Assembly (NCBI GenBank): GCA_943327755.2
Contig: CALPYF020000011.1
Coordinates: forward strand, 50,908-114,907
Direction: 5' to 3'
Length of the DNA: 64,000 bases
Source: Deinococcus hopiensis KR-140
GTDB lineage: Bacteria > Deinococcota > Deinococci > Deinococcales > Deinococcaceae
The notes beneath the pieces were generated by a model, which searched no databases, had not been told where the DNA came from, and saw nothing but the letters and a program-made list of their open reading frames with translations. Every line of letters begins with the position of its first letter. Positions within the stretch are counted from its first letter, which is position 1. Shown piece after piece: positions 24,317 through 33,546 of the stretch. The position numbers and the translations under genes were made by a program.

Positions 24317-25594
24317 ATGAAGGGTAAGGGTGTGGGGGTGCTGCTGGTGCTGGTGGGTCTGGGGCTGGGCGCGACGGTACTGCGGGATGGGGTGCCGCTC
24401 GGTTCGGCGCAGCAGACGGCCCCGGCGGCGAGCGCGCCGCTGGACGAGCCGGGCGCGCGCCTTCAGAACGAGCAGAACACGATTGACGTGGTCAGCCGCT
24501 TCGAGCCGGGGCTGGTGTTCATCAGTACCGAGGAGGTCGTGCCGCAGGACCCGTTCGCGATGATGTTCGGCGGCGGGCAGGAGGAGGTGCAGCGCGGCGT
24601 GGGCAGCGGTTTCTTCGTGAACGACGCGGGGGACATCCTGACGAATTACCACGTGGTGGCGGGCGAGGGGTCGGGCGGCGCGGCGGCGAAGATCACGGTG
24701 CGCGTGATGGGTCAGGAGGCGAGCGTGCCCGCCGAGGTGGTGGGTCTCGCGCCGCAGTACGACCTCGCACTGATCCGCGCGCCGGGCCTGAAGAAGGACC
24801 TGATCCGCCCCATTCCGCTGGGGGACAGCGCCTCGCTGAAGGTGGGGCAGAAGGCGATCGCGATGGGCGCGCCGTTCGGGCTGGACTTCAGCGTCACGGA
24901 GGGCATCGTGAGCAGCACCGCGCGTCAGATCCCGATCGGGTTCGGCGGGGTCAGTGGGCAGGGCATCACGCAGAAGGCCATCCAGACGGACGCGGCGATC
25001 AACCCGGGCAACAGCGGGGGGCCGCTGCTGGACAGCGGGGGGCGCGTGATCGGCATCAACACGCAGATCTACTCCCCGGCGGGTCAGAGCAGCGGCGTGG
25101 GCCAGAGCGCCGGGGTGGGCTTCGCCATCCCGATCAACACCGCACGGAACCTCCTGTCGCGGCTTCAGGCGGCACAGGGGGGCGAGGTGAATGCGCCGGA
25201 CATCGGCATCCGGGGTGGGCTGGCGGTGCAGAGTCGCCAGGGTCTGCTGCCGGTGGGCCTCAGTGTGCTGTCCAGCGCCGGGAAGCGGCAACTGGGCCTG
25301 CCGGATCAGGGACTGGTGGTGGGGCAGGTCCTGCCAGGCACCCCGGCAGCCCGGGCGGGCCTGCGGGCAGGTACCGAGCGGCAGCAGTTCCGGGGCGGGT
25401 TGATCCTGCTGGGCGGGGACGTGATCACCCGCGCGGACGGCGAGCCGGTGGACGCGCTGGAGGACCTGCAGGCGGCCCTGATCGACAAGAAGGAGGGGGA
25501 CACCGTGACGCTGACGGTGGTTCGTGGCGAGGCGACGCGTGAGGTGAAGGTGACGCTGGACGCGTCGTCGTTCACGGTCCGCACCGGGCAGTGA
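24317..25594 (+). CDS. HtrA/DegP-like S1C serine protease with PDZ domain
   Basis: A 425-residue protein. An N-terminal hydrophobic helix (VGVLLVLVGLGLGATVL) acts as signal or anchor; the trypsin-like domain carries the catalytic triad H112 (TNYHVV), D149 (QYDLALI) and S233 (NPGNSGGPLL); one PDZ domain lies at about 320-420. It should degrade or refold misfolded envelope proteins. The start at 24317 is favoured by the -10 spacing; an ATG three codons upstream (24308) is possible. The tRNA nucleotidyltransferase gene overlaps its stop by 4 nt (GTGA). Confidence 0.93.
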   Translation: MKGKGVGVLLVLVGLGLGATVLRDGVPLGSAQQTAPAASAPLDEPGARLQNEQNTIDVVSRFEPGLVFISTEEVVPQDPFAMMFGGGQEEVQRGVGSGFFVNDAGDILTNYHVVAGEGSGGAAAKITVRVMGQEASVPAEVVGLAPQYDLALIRAPGLKKDLIRPIPLGDSASLKVGQKAIAMGAPFGLDFSVTEGIVSSTARQIPIGFGGVSGQGITQKAIQTDAAINPGNSGGPLLDSGGRVIGINTQIYSPAGQSSGVGQSAGVGFAIPINTARNLLSRLQAAQGGEVNAPDIGIRGGLAVQSRQGLLPVGLSVLSSAGKRQLGLPDQGLVVGQVLPGTPAARAGLRAGTERQQFRGGLILLGGDVITRADGEPVDALEDLQAALIDKKEGDTVTLTVVRGEATREVKVTLDASSFTVRTGQ

Positions 25595-26715
25595 TCCAGC
25601 CCGCCGGGGTGGCAGAGGCCGCGTGGGCGCACCTGCGCGCCGATGACCGCGCGTGGCTGCTGGCCCTGGCCGCGCGGGCGGGTGCGGGAGGCGTGGCGCT
25701 GGTGGGCGGCGCGGTGCGGGACGCGCTGCTGGGCGGCACGCCGCTGGACCTGGACGTGGTCATCCCGGACGGGGACGTGGAGGCCCTGGCCGCCGCGACG
25801 GGCCTGCCGTTCGTGTTCCACCCGGCGTTCGGGAACGCCACGGTGACCCTTCCGGACGGGCGTGCGGTGGATCTGGTGCGGGCGCGGCGGGAGTCGTACC
25901 CGGTGCCGGGCGGGAACCCCGTGCCGATGCCGGGCACGCTGGCGGATGATCTGCGGCGGCGGGATTTCGCGCTGAACGCGCTGGCGCTGCACCTCTCCCC
26001 CACCGGGGCACGGACGCTGCTGGACGAGGTGGCGGGCCTGGACGATCTGCGCGCGCGGGTGCTGCGGCCCCTGCACGCCGCGTCGTTTCACGAGGATGCC
26101 AGTCGACTGGTGCGGGGCGCGCGGCTGACGGCCCGGCTGGACCTGCGCGCGCACCCGGAGCTGCTGGCCCAGATACCGGACGCCCTGGCCGTCGCAGACC
26201 GGACGCCGCGCCTATGGACGGAACTGCGCCTGCTGCTGCACGAGCCCCAGCCGGGCCGCGCGGCGGGCGTGCTGCGCTCCTGGGGCGCCGGGGCACTGCT
26301 GCCGGACACGGCGCTGCTGGACGCCCTGGACGCCCGCCGCGACGCGGGCGCAGACGTACCCTTCACGGCGTACGCAGCGGCGCTGCTGCACGCCGCCCCC
26401 AACCCCGGTGCGCTCGCGGGACGCCTGAGCCTGGGAGACCGCCCGGCCGCGCTGCTGGACCGCGCCCTGTCCGACACGCCCTTCTCCGACGGCACCCCGG
26501 AACGTGAGCTTCGCGCCCTGCTGCGCCCGGACGCGTACCCGCCGCTGACCGGGCGGGACGTGCTGGCGCTGGGCATCCCGCCCGGCCGGGGCGTGGGCGA
26601 GGCGCTGGGTCACCTCGCCGCGCTGCGCCGCGCCGGGCAGGTCCGCAGCCCCGAGGACGAGCGCGCGGCGCTGAAGGCATTCCTGGCGACGAAAGGCCCG
26701 CACGCCAGCCTCTAG
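25591..26715 (+). CDS. CCA-adding/poly(A) polymerase family tRNA nucleotidyltransferase
   Basis: A 374-residue class II nucleotidyltransferase: ALVGGAVRDALLGGTPLDLDVV holds the GG nucleotide-binding motif and the DxD metal site; DDLRRRDFALNALAL and EDASRLVRGARLTARLDL are the following family motifs. It would add or repair the 3' CCA of tRNAs, or act as an A-adding or CC-adding partner enzyme, since split-activity enzymes occur in this phylum; the sequence alone does not decide. The GTG start overlaps the protease stop. The C-terminal third is Ala/Leu-rich and variable. Confidence 0.85.
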   Translation: MIQPAGVAEAAWAHLRADDRAWLLALAARAGAGGVALVGGAVRDALLGGTPLDLDVVIPDGDVEALAAATGLPFVFHPAFGNATVTLPDGRAVDLVRARRESYPVPGGNPVPMPGTLADDLRRRDFALNALALHLSPTGARTLLDEVAGLDDLRARVLRPLHAASFHEDASRLVRGARLTARLDLRAHPELLAQIPDALAVADRTPRLWTELRLLLHEPQPGRAAGVLRSWGAGALLPDTALLDALDARRDAGADVPFTAYAAALLHAAPNPGALAGRLSLGDRPAALLDRALSDTPFSDGTPERELRALLRPDAYPPLTGRDVLALGIPPGRGVGEALGHLAALRRAGQVRSPEDERAALKAFLATKGPHASL

Positions 26716-26718
26716 AAT
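26713..26718 (+). promoter_or_regulatory. -10 element TAGAAT, leaderless-type
   Basis: TAGAAT overlaps the stop of the tRNA nucleotidyltransferase gene and precedes the M50 protease ATG (26727) by 8 nt. Confidence 0.45.
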
Positions 26719-26726
26719 GCCGGGGT

Positions 26727-27332
<606 letters not shown>

Positions 27333-27350
27333 GCACCCGGGACAAGGGCT

Positions 27351-27383
27351 GGGGCCGGAGGTGATATCGCCACCTCCGGCCCC
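27351..27383. terminator. 13-bp perfect bidirectional terminator hairpin
   Basis: GGGGCCGGAGGTG (27351-27363) pairs perfectly with CACCTCCGGCCCC (27371-27383), loop ATATCGC. It lies between the convergent M50 protease and hemolysin III genes. Confidence 0.7.
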
Positions 27384-27396
27384 GTCTGCTGTGCCC

Positions 27397-28041
27397 TCAG
27401 CGCAGGTGGAACATCATGGCGACGTGAGCGCCGGTGCCGCCCAGCACGAACAGGTGCCAGATCTCGTGGAAGCCGAACACGCCGGGGCGCGGATTCCAGC
27501 GTTTCGTGCCGTAGATGACGGCCCCGATGGAGTACAGCACGCCGCCAGCCGCCAGCCAGAACAGCGCGCCCGGGCTGAGGGTGTGGATGAATTTCGGCAT
27601 GAACAGCAGGGCCAGCCAGCCCATGCCGAGGTACAGCGCGGTGCTGATCCAGCGGGGCAGGCGCATGGTGACGAGCTTCAGGACGATCCCGCTCAGGGCG
27701 ATGCCCCACACCAGCCACAGCACGGCGTCCCGCCACACGCCGTCCAGGCCGTAGTAAGCGATGGGCGTGTAACTACCTGCGATGAGCAGGAAGATGCCCG
27801 CGTGGTCGAGCTTGCGCAGCCACAGCAGCCCCCGCTCGCCGGGACGGAAGGAGTGGTAGCTGGCGCTGGCGGCGTACAGGGCGACCATGCTGACACTGAA
27901 CACCACGAACGGCCACAGCACCAGCCCGCGGGCGTGCGCCCAGCTCAGCAGCGGCCCCAGCACGAGCAGCGCGGCGAGCGCGCCGCCCCAGTGGGTCAGG
28001 GCGTTCACGGGTTCGCGGGGGGCGGTGAGCAGGCGCTTCAT
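27397..28041 (-). CDS. hemolysin III / PAQR family membrane protein
   Basis: A 214-residue protein with seven hydrophobic segments. The family metal-site motifs are present: SASYHSFRPGERGLLWLRKLDHAGIFLLIAGSYTP near 60-95 and FGFHEIWHLFVLGG near 190-205, giving the Ser/His/Asp and HxxxH pattern of PAQR proteins. The biological role is unclear; members are linked to membrane lipid homeostasis. The start at 28041 is supported by TAAGGT 7 nt upstream (leaderless type). An in-frame upstream ATG would add 19 poorly conserved residues. Confidence 0.9.
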   Translation of the reverse strand: MKRLLTAPREPVNALTHWGGALAALLVLGPLLSWAHARGLVLWPFVVFSVSMVALYAASASYHSFRPGERGLLWLRKLDHAGIFLLIAGSYTPIAYYGLDGVWRDAVLWLVWGIALSGIVLKLVTMRLPRWISTALYLGMGWLALLFMPKFIHTLSPGALFWLAAGGVLYSIGAVIYGTKRWNPRPGVFGFHEIWHLFVLGGTGAHVAMMFHLR

Positions 28042-28048
28042 ACCGTCC

Positions 28049-28081
28049 ACCTTACGCCCCCCAGATGATGACAGTCTGTCA
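28049..28081 (-). promoter_or_regulatory. promoter of hemolysin III with a palindrome over the -35 position
   Basis: On the minus strand TAAGGT (28049-28054) precedes the ATG by 7 nt. A perfect 13-nt palindrome TGACAG-T-CTGTCA (28069-28081) covers the place where the -35 would lie, which suggests an operator. The regulator is unknown. Confidence 0.35.
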
Positions 28082-28115
28082 GCGGGGACGGAGTGCAAGT
28101 GCGCCCCGTCCCCGC
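28082..28115 (-). terminator. 10-bp hairpin after guaB
   Basis: GCGGGGACGG (28082-28091) pairs perfectly with CCGTCCCCGC (28106-28115), 17 nt beyond the guaB stop on the minus strand. There is no T run. Confidence 0.55.
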
Positions 28116-28132
28116 CGATGATCAGCCTGGTT

Positions 28133-29632
<1,500 letters not shown>

Positions 29633-29639
29633 GTTGGCG

Positions 29640-29645
29640 AGTGTA
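29640..29645 (-). promoter_or_regulatory. -10 element TACACT, leaderless-type
   Basis: On the minus strand TACACT is separated from the guaB ATG (29632) by 7 nt. Confidence 0.55.
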
Positions 29646-29714
29646 AACCTTCCTGCCCGGGCGTAAGGTGACCGTGTCCATGCCACCTGACCGTCCGGGC
29701 ACCAGCCGGCCCCC

Positions 29715-29743
29715 TTGCACGCCCGATTGGTGCGTGCTACATT
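29715..29743 (+). promoter_or_regulatory. promoter of tRNA-Ala
   Basis: TTGCAC (29715-29720), exactly 17 bp, TACATT (29738-29743). The predicted start lies a few bases before the mature tRNA 5' end. Confidence 0.75.
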
Positions 29744-29754
29744 CCCTCTCGCCT

Positions 29755-29833
<79 letters not shown>

Positions 29834-29838
29834 CGAAG

Positions 29839-29866
29839 AAGTCCACCGGTTTCGGTGGACTTTTTT
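29839..29866 (+). terminator. intrinsic terminator after tRNA-Ala
   Basis: AAGTCCACCG/CGGTGGACTT stem (10 bp), GTTT loop, followed by a T run. It lies 5 nt after the tRNA and also faces the end of the convergent response regulator gene. Confidence 0.92.
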
Positions 29867-29887
29867 CTTGACCGCACCCGGTCCGGT

Positions 29888-30553
<666 letters not shown>

Positions 30554-30572
30554 GGCAGATCTCCGGTGGGGG

Positions 30573-31643
30573 TCAGCGGCTCAGGGAGCGGCTGGAGGTG
30601 GGTGTGGGCGGCGCACTGGGCTGCGGGGCCGCCGTGGTGATGGTCACGGCGCGGCTCCCGGCGTCCAGGAACACGTCGAGCTGCGGCGCGGGGCTGGGGG
30701 GACGGCCGGGCGGGAAGGTGCTCGTGTCCCGGTCGGGATAGCGGACCCGGACGGTCAGGTCCGGTGGCAGGATCAGGGTCACGTGGCCACTCTGGGTGCG
30801 GACATCCAGGGTGCCGCGCGTGCGGGGGGTGGCCGTCAGGCGGATGTCGCCGCTGCCGGTGGTGACGGTCCCGCGGCCCGTGATGGCCGGCAGGGTCAGG
30901 CGGACGCCGCCGCTGTCAGTGCCCACGCCGAGCGTCTGCGTGGTCAGGCCGCTCAGGTTCAGGCGCTGGCTGCCGCTGCTGGTGTTCACGCGCAGCGCGT
31001 CGGTCAGACTGGCGCGCGGAGCACTCAGGGTGACGTCGCCGCTGCGGCTGACGGCGCTGACCACGCCGGCCTCACGGGCGGGGAGGGTCAGGGTCTGGCT
31101 GCCGCTGTCGCTGCGGACAGTCAGGGCCCGCAGCCGCAGCGGCGTGAGGATCAGGTGCTGATCCCCGCTGACCGTGCTGGTACTCAGCGTGACGGGCAGG
31201 TCGCGGCTGAGCGCCAGGTCCAGGGTGTGCTGCACGCCCTCGGGGCCGCTGATGACCACGCCCCGTTCGCGCAGGGGCCGCACGTTCAGGCTCAGGCTGG
31301 CGGTGATCGCGCGGCCCTGACGGGTCACGTCGGCCTGCACCGGGTTGCGGGCGCGGTGGTGCGCGCGGCCCCGCAGGGCGGCGTCGCTGCCGCCGGGCAG
31401 CGCCGTGATCTGGATGTCCGTGCGGTCGCCGCTGGCGGTCACGGCGGCGCTGCTGGCCAGATCCAGTGGCAGGGGGCCGTCCAGCGGCACGCTGATGGGC
31501 GTGTCCTGCACGCTCATGCCGGGCGTCAGGGTGCGCCCGCTGCCCTGCCAGACGAGGGTCAGCCCGGCGGCGGCGAGCAGCAGACCCCAGGCCATGCGGC
31601 CCAGCGTGGGGGCCAGCGGCCGGGAGGGCGGCACCGTGGTCAC
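30573..31643 (-). CDS. DUF4097-type beta-helical (toast-rack/LiaF-like) membrane protein
   Basis: A 356-residue protein: a short cytoplasmic N-terminus, one hydrophobic helix (MAWGLLLAAAGLTLVW), then many short beta repeats alternating Ser/Gly turns (TVRSDSGSQTLTL, RVNTSSGSQRLNL, GVGTDSGGVRLTL, TVTTGSGDIRLTA, DVRTQSGHVTLIL), and a Pro-rich C-terminus. This is the DUF4097 or toast-rack fold found in LiaF and similar modulators. It lies between a sensor kinase and a response regulator; its GTG start overlaps the kinase stop by 4 nt. It may restrain the kinase until envelope stress occurs. Confidence 0.72.
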   Translation of the reverse strand: MTTVPPSRPLAPTLGRMAWGLLLAAAGLTLVWQGSGRTLTPGMSVQDTPISVPLDGPLPLDLASSAAVTASGDRTDIQITALPGGSDAALRGRAHHRARNPVQADVTRQGRAITASLSLNVRPLRERGVVISGPEGVQHTLDLALSRDLPVTLSTSTVSGDQHLILTPLRLRALTVRSDSGSQTLTLPAREAGVVSAVSRSGDVTLSAPRASLTDALRVNTSSGSQRLNLSGLTTQTLGVGTDSGGVRLTLPAITGRGTVTTGSGDIRLTATPRTRGTLDVRTQSGHVTLILPPDLTVRVRYPDRDTSTFPPGRPPSPAPQLDVFLDAGSRAVTITTAAPQPSAPPTPTSSRSLSR

Positions 31644-33382
31644 GCGCGGATCTCCAGGTCAGCCGGGAGGAGCGCGGCGCGCGGGAGGGTCAGGGTCACC
31701 CGGGTGCCCTGTCCGGGCGCGCTGAGCACGTCCAGGGTGCCGCCTGCCCCGGCGGCCCGCTCGCGCATGGAGCGCTGCCCCAGCGTGCCGCGGCCCTGGG
31801 CGGTCACGTCGAAGCCTCGCCCGTCGTCCCGGACCCTCAGGGTGACGTGCGCGGCGTCCTGCGTGACGCTCAGCCACACGGCGTGCGCGCGGGCGTGCTT
31901 GACGATGTTGTGCAGCGCCTCCTGCGCCACGCGGTACGCGGCGGCCTGCGCGTCGGGGCTCAGCTGCGGTTCCTCGGGCAGTTCGGCGTGCACGGTCAGG
32001 CCGTGGCGGGCCTCCAGGGCGTGCGCGTGCTGCGTCAGCGCGGCGATAAGGCCCCCCTCCTCCAGCGCATCGGGCCGCAGGCTGAACAGCAGGGCCTTCA
32101 TCTCCGAGACGCCCCCCTCGGCCAGCCGGATGGTGTACTCCAGGCTCTGGCGGGTGCGTTCCGGGTCGCGGTCCAGGGTGGCGCGGGCCGTCTTGGCCCC
32201 CAGCGTGATGCCGTACAGCGCCTGCGCGACACTGTCGTGCAGTTCGCGGGCCAGCCGGGCGCGTTCCAGTTCCCCGGCGCGCGCGCCCGCCCGTTCGATC
32301 AGCTGCGCGGCGTGCAGGGCGGTGCCCGCGTGATCCGCGATGGACAGCAGGAACGCCAGTTCGTCCCCGCCCGGGCGGGTACCGGGGGCGTACAGGGCGC
32401 GCAGGGTGCCGCCGTCCACCCCGGTGCTCGCCGGCAGCGCCACGGGCAGGATCGCCAGCGCCGCGCCGCTCTCCAGCACGCTCAGGCTGGCCTCGCCGGG
32501 GGCGGGCGGGCGGGTCGGGACGCCTCCCAGCAGCGCGGTGGACAGCTCGCTGAACCCGGCGTCCAGCGCGCGGGGCGTGCCGTCGGGGGCGATCAGCGCG
32601 ACCGCCTCAGCGGTGCTGGCCTCGCGCGCCTGGGCCGTCAGGTCGCGCAGCGTGGCGTTCAGGTCGTCACCCAGGGCGACGCGACCGGCGGCGCGGCGCA
32701 GAGCGATCACCTCGCGCCGCGCCGCCTCGCCCGCGTCCTGGGCGAGCAGGGCCGTGCCCAGGCGCGTCCACATGCGGCCCATCAGGTTCAGCACGCCCGC
32801 CGTGACCAGCAGCGCCCCCGCGCCGCTGAGCATCAGCCCGGCGGTGGCCAGCGGGCCCGGGCGCAGCGTCCACTCGTTCCAGACCAGCGGAACGCTCTTG
32901 TCCATCAGCCATACCGGCGCGCCCAGCCCCAGCACCACGACCGCCAGCAGCGCGCCCAGCACCAGCCAGCACACCGCGCCCAGCGGCAGCTGGATCACGT
33001 GGAACAGCAGCGTGCGGTACGTGACCGGGTCGGACAGCGTGACCCCCAGCCAGCCCAGCAGGCCGCCGCCGGGCCGGGCCGGGCCGGGCCGCGCGAACCG
33101 CACGCCCAGCACGCCCACCAGCGCGCGCTGCAGGTCACCCAGGGCGCCGACCAGCCACAGCGCGCCCAGCAGGAACAGGGCGCCCACCAGCACGGGCAGG
33201 GTCAGCAGGCCAGCCAGCACGGCGCCTGTCAGCAGCGCGGCGACCAGTCCGCCGAGCGGCACGCTGAGCAGCACGTACGCGGCGGCGCGGTACGTACCCG
33301 GATCGAGCAGATCCGCCAGCGCCGCAGGCCGGGCGGGGCGGATGGGGTGGGGGGGGCGTCCCTGAACCATCGGCCTTATCAT
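31640..33382 (-). CDS. membrane sensor histidine kinase (LiaS/NarX-like)
   Basis: A 580-residue kinase. The N-terminal half has about five or six hydrophobic segments in two repeats of similar sequence (DPGTYRAAAYVLLSVPLGGLVAALL... and DPVTYRTLLFHVIQLPLGAVCWLVL...), followed by a GAF-like region (about 270-380), the HisKA_3 motif RARLARELHDSVAQALYG and the HATPase domain (QEALHNIVKHARA, RDDGRGF, GQRSMRERA). The start at 33382 is supported by TACGCT 7 nt upstream. It is the first gene of the three-gene LiaFSR-like operon. Confidence 0.88.
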   Translation of the reverse strand: MIRPMVQGRPPHPIRPARPAALADLLDPGTYRAAAYVLLSVPLGGLVAALLTGAVLAGLLTLPVLVGALFLLGALWLVGALGDLQRALVGVLGVRFARPGPARPGGGLLGWLGVTLSDPVTYRTLLFHVIQLPLGAVCWLVLGALLAVVVLGLGAPVWLMDKSVPLVWNEWTLRPGPLATAGLMLSGAGALLVTAGVLNLMGRMWTRLGTALLAQDAGEAARREVIALRRAAGRVALGDDLNATLRDLTAQAREASTAEAVALIAPDGTPRALDAGFSELSTALLGGVPTRPPAPGEASLSVLESGAALAILPVALPASTGVDGGTLRALYAPGTRPGGDELAFLLSIADHAGTALHAAQLIERAGARAGELERARLARELHDSVAQALYGITLGAKTARATLDRDPERTRQSLEYTIRLAEGGVSEMKALLFSLRPDALEEGGLIAALTQHAHALEARHGLTVHAELPEEPQLSPDAQAAAYRVAQEALHNIVKHARAHAVWLSVTQDAAHVTLRVRDDGRGFDVTAQGRGTLGQRSMRERAAGAGGTLDVLSAPGQGTRVTLTLPRAALLPADLEIRA

Positions 33383-33389
33383 GCCGCGC

Positions 33390-33395
33390 AGCGTA
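33390..33395 (-). promoter_or_regulatory. -10 element TACGCT, leaderless-type
   Basis: On the minus strand TACGCT precedes the ATG (33382) of the LiaFSR-like operon by 7 nt. Confidence 0.5.
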
Positions 33396-33546
33396 GCGGG
33401 CCATCCGCCCGGGCAGCGTCCCCCGAAAGGCGCACGACCGCTGAAGGCAGGGTGGGGTCCAGCGTCACCATAGCCCCAGGCCTGCACCCCAGCACGTGTG
33501 GCTCACCCCGCGGGCCGCCCGGGGTTGGTCCCTCCACGCGGACCGC

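Noticed and set aside
33061..33100. Tandem GGGCC repeats
   Set aside because: They encode a Gly/Pro/Ala-rich loop of the sensor kinase and extend only a few units.
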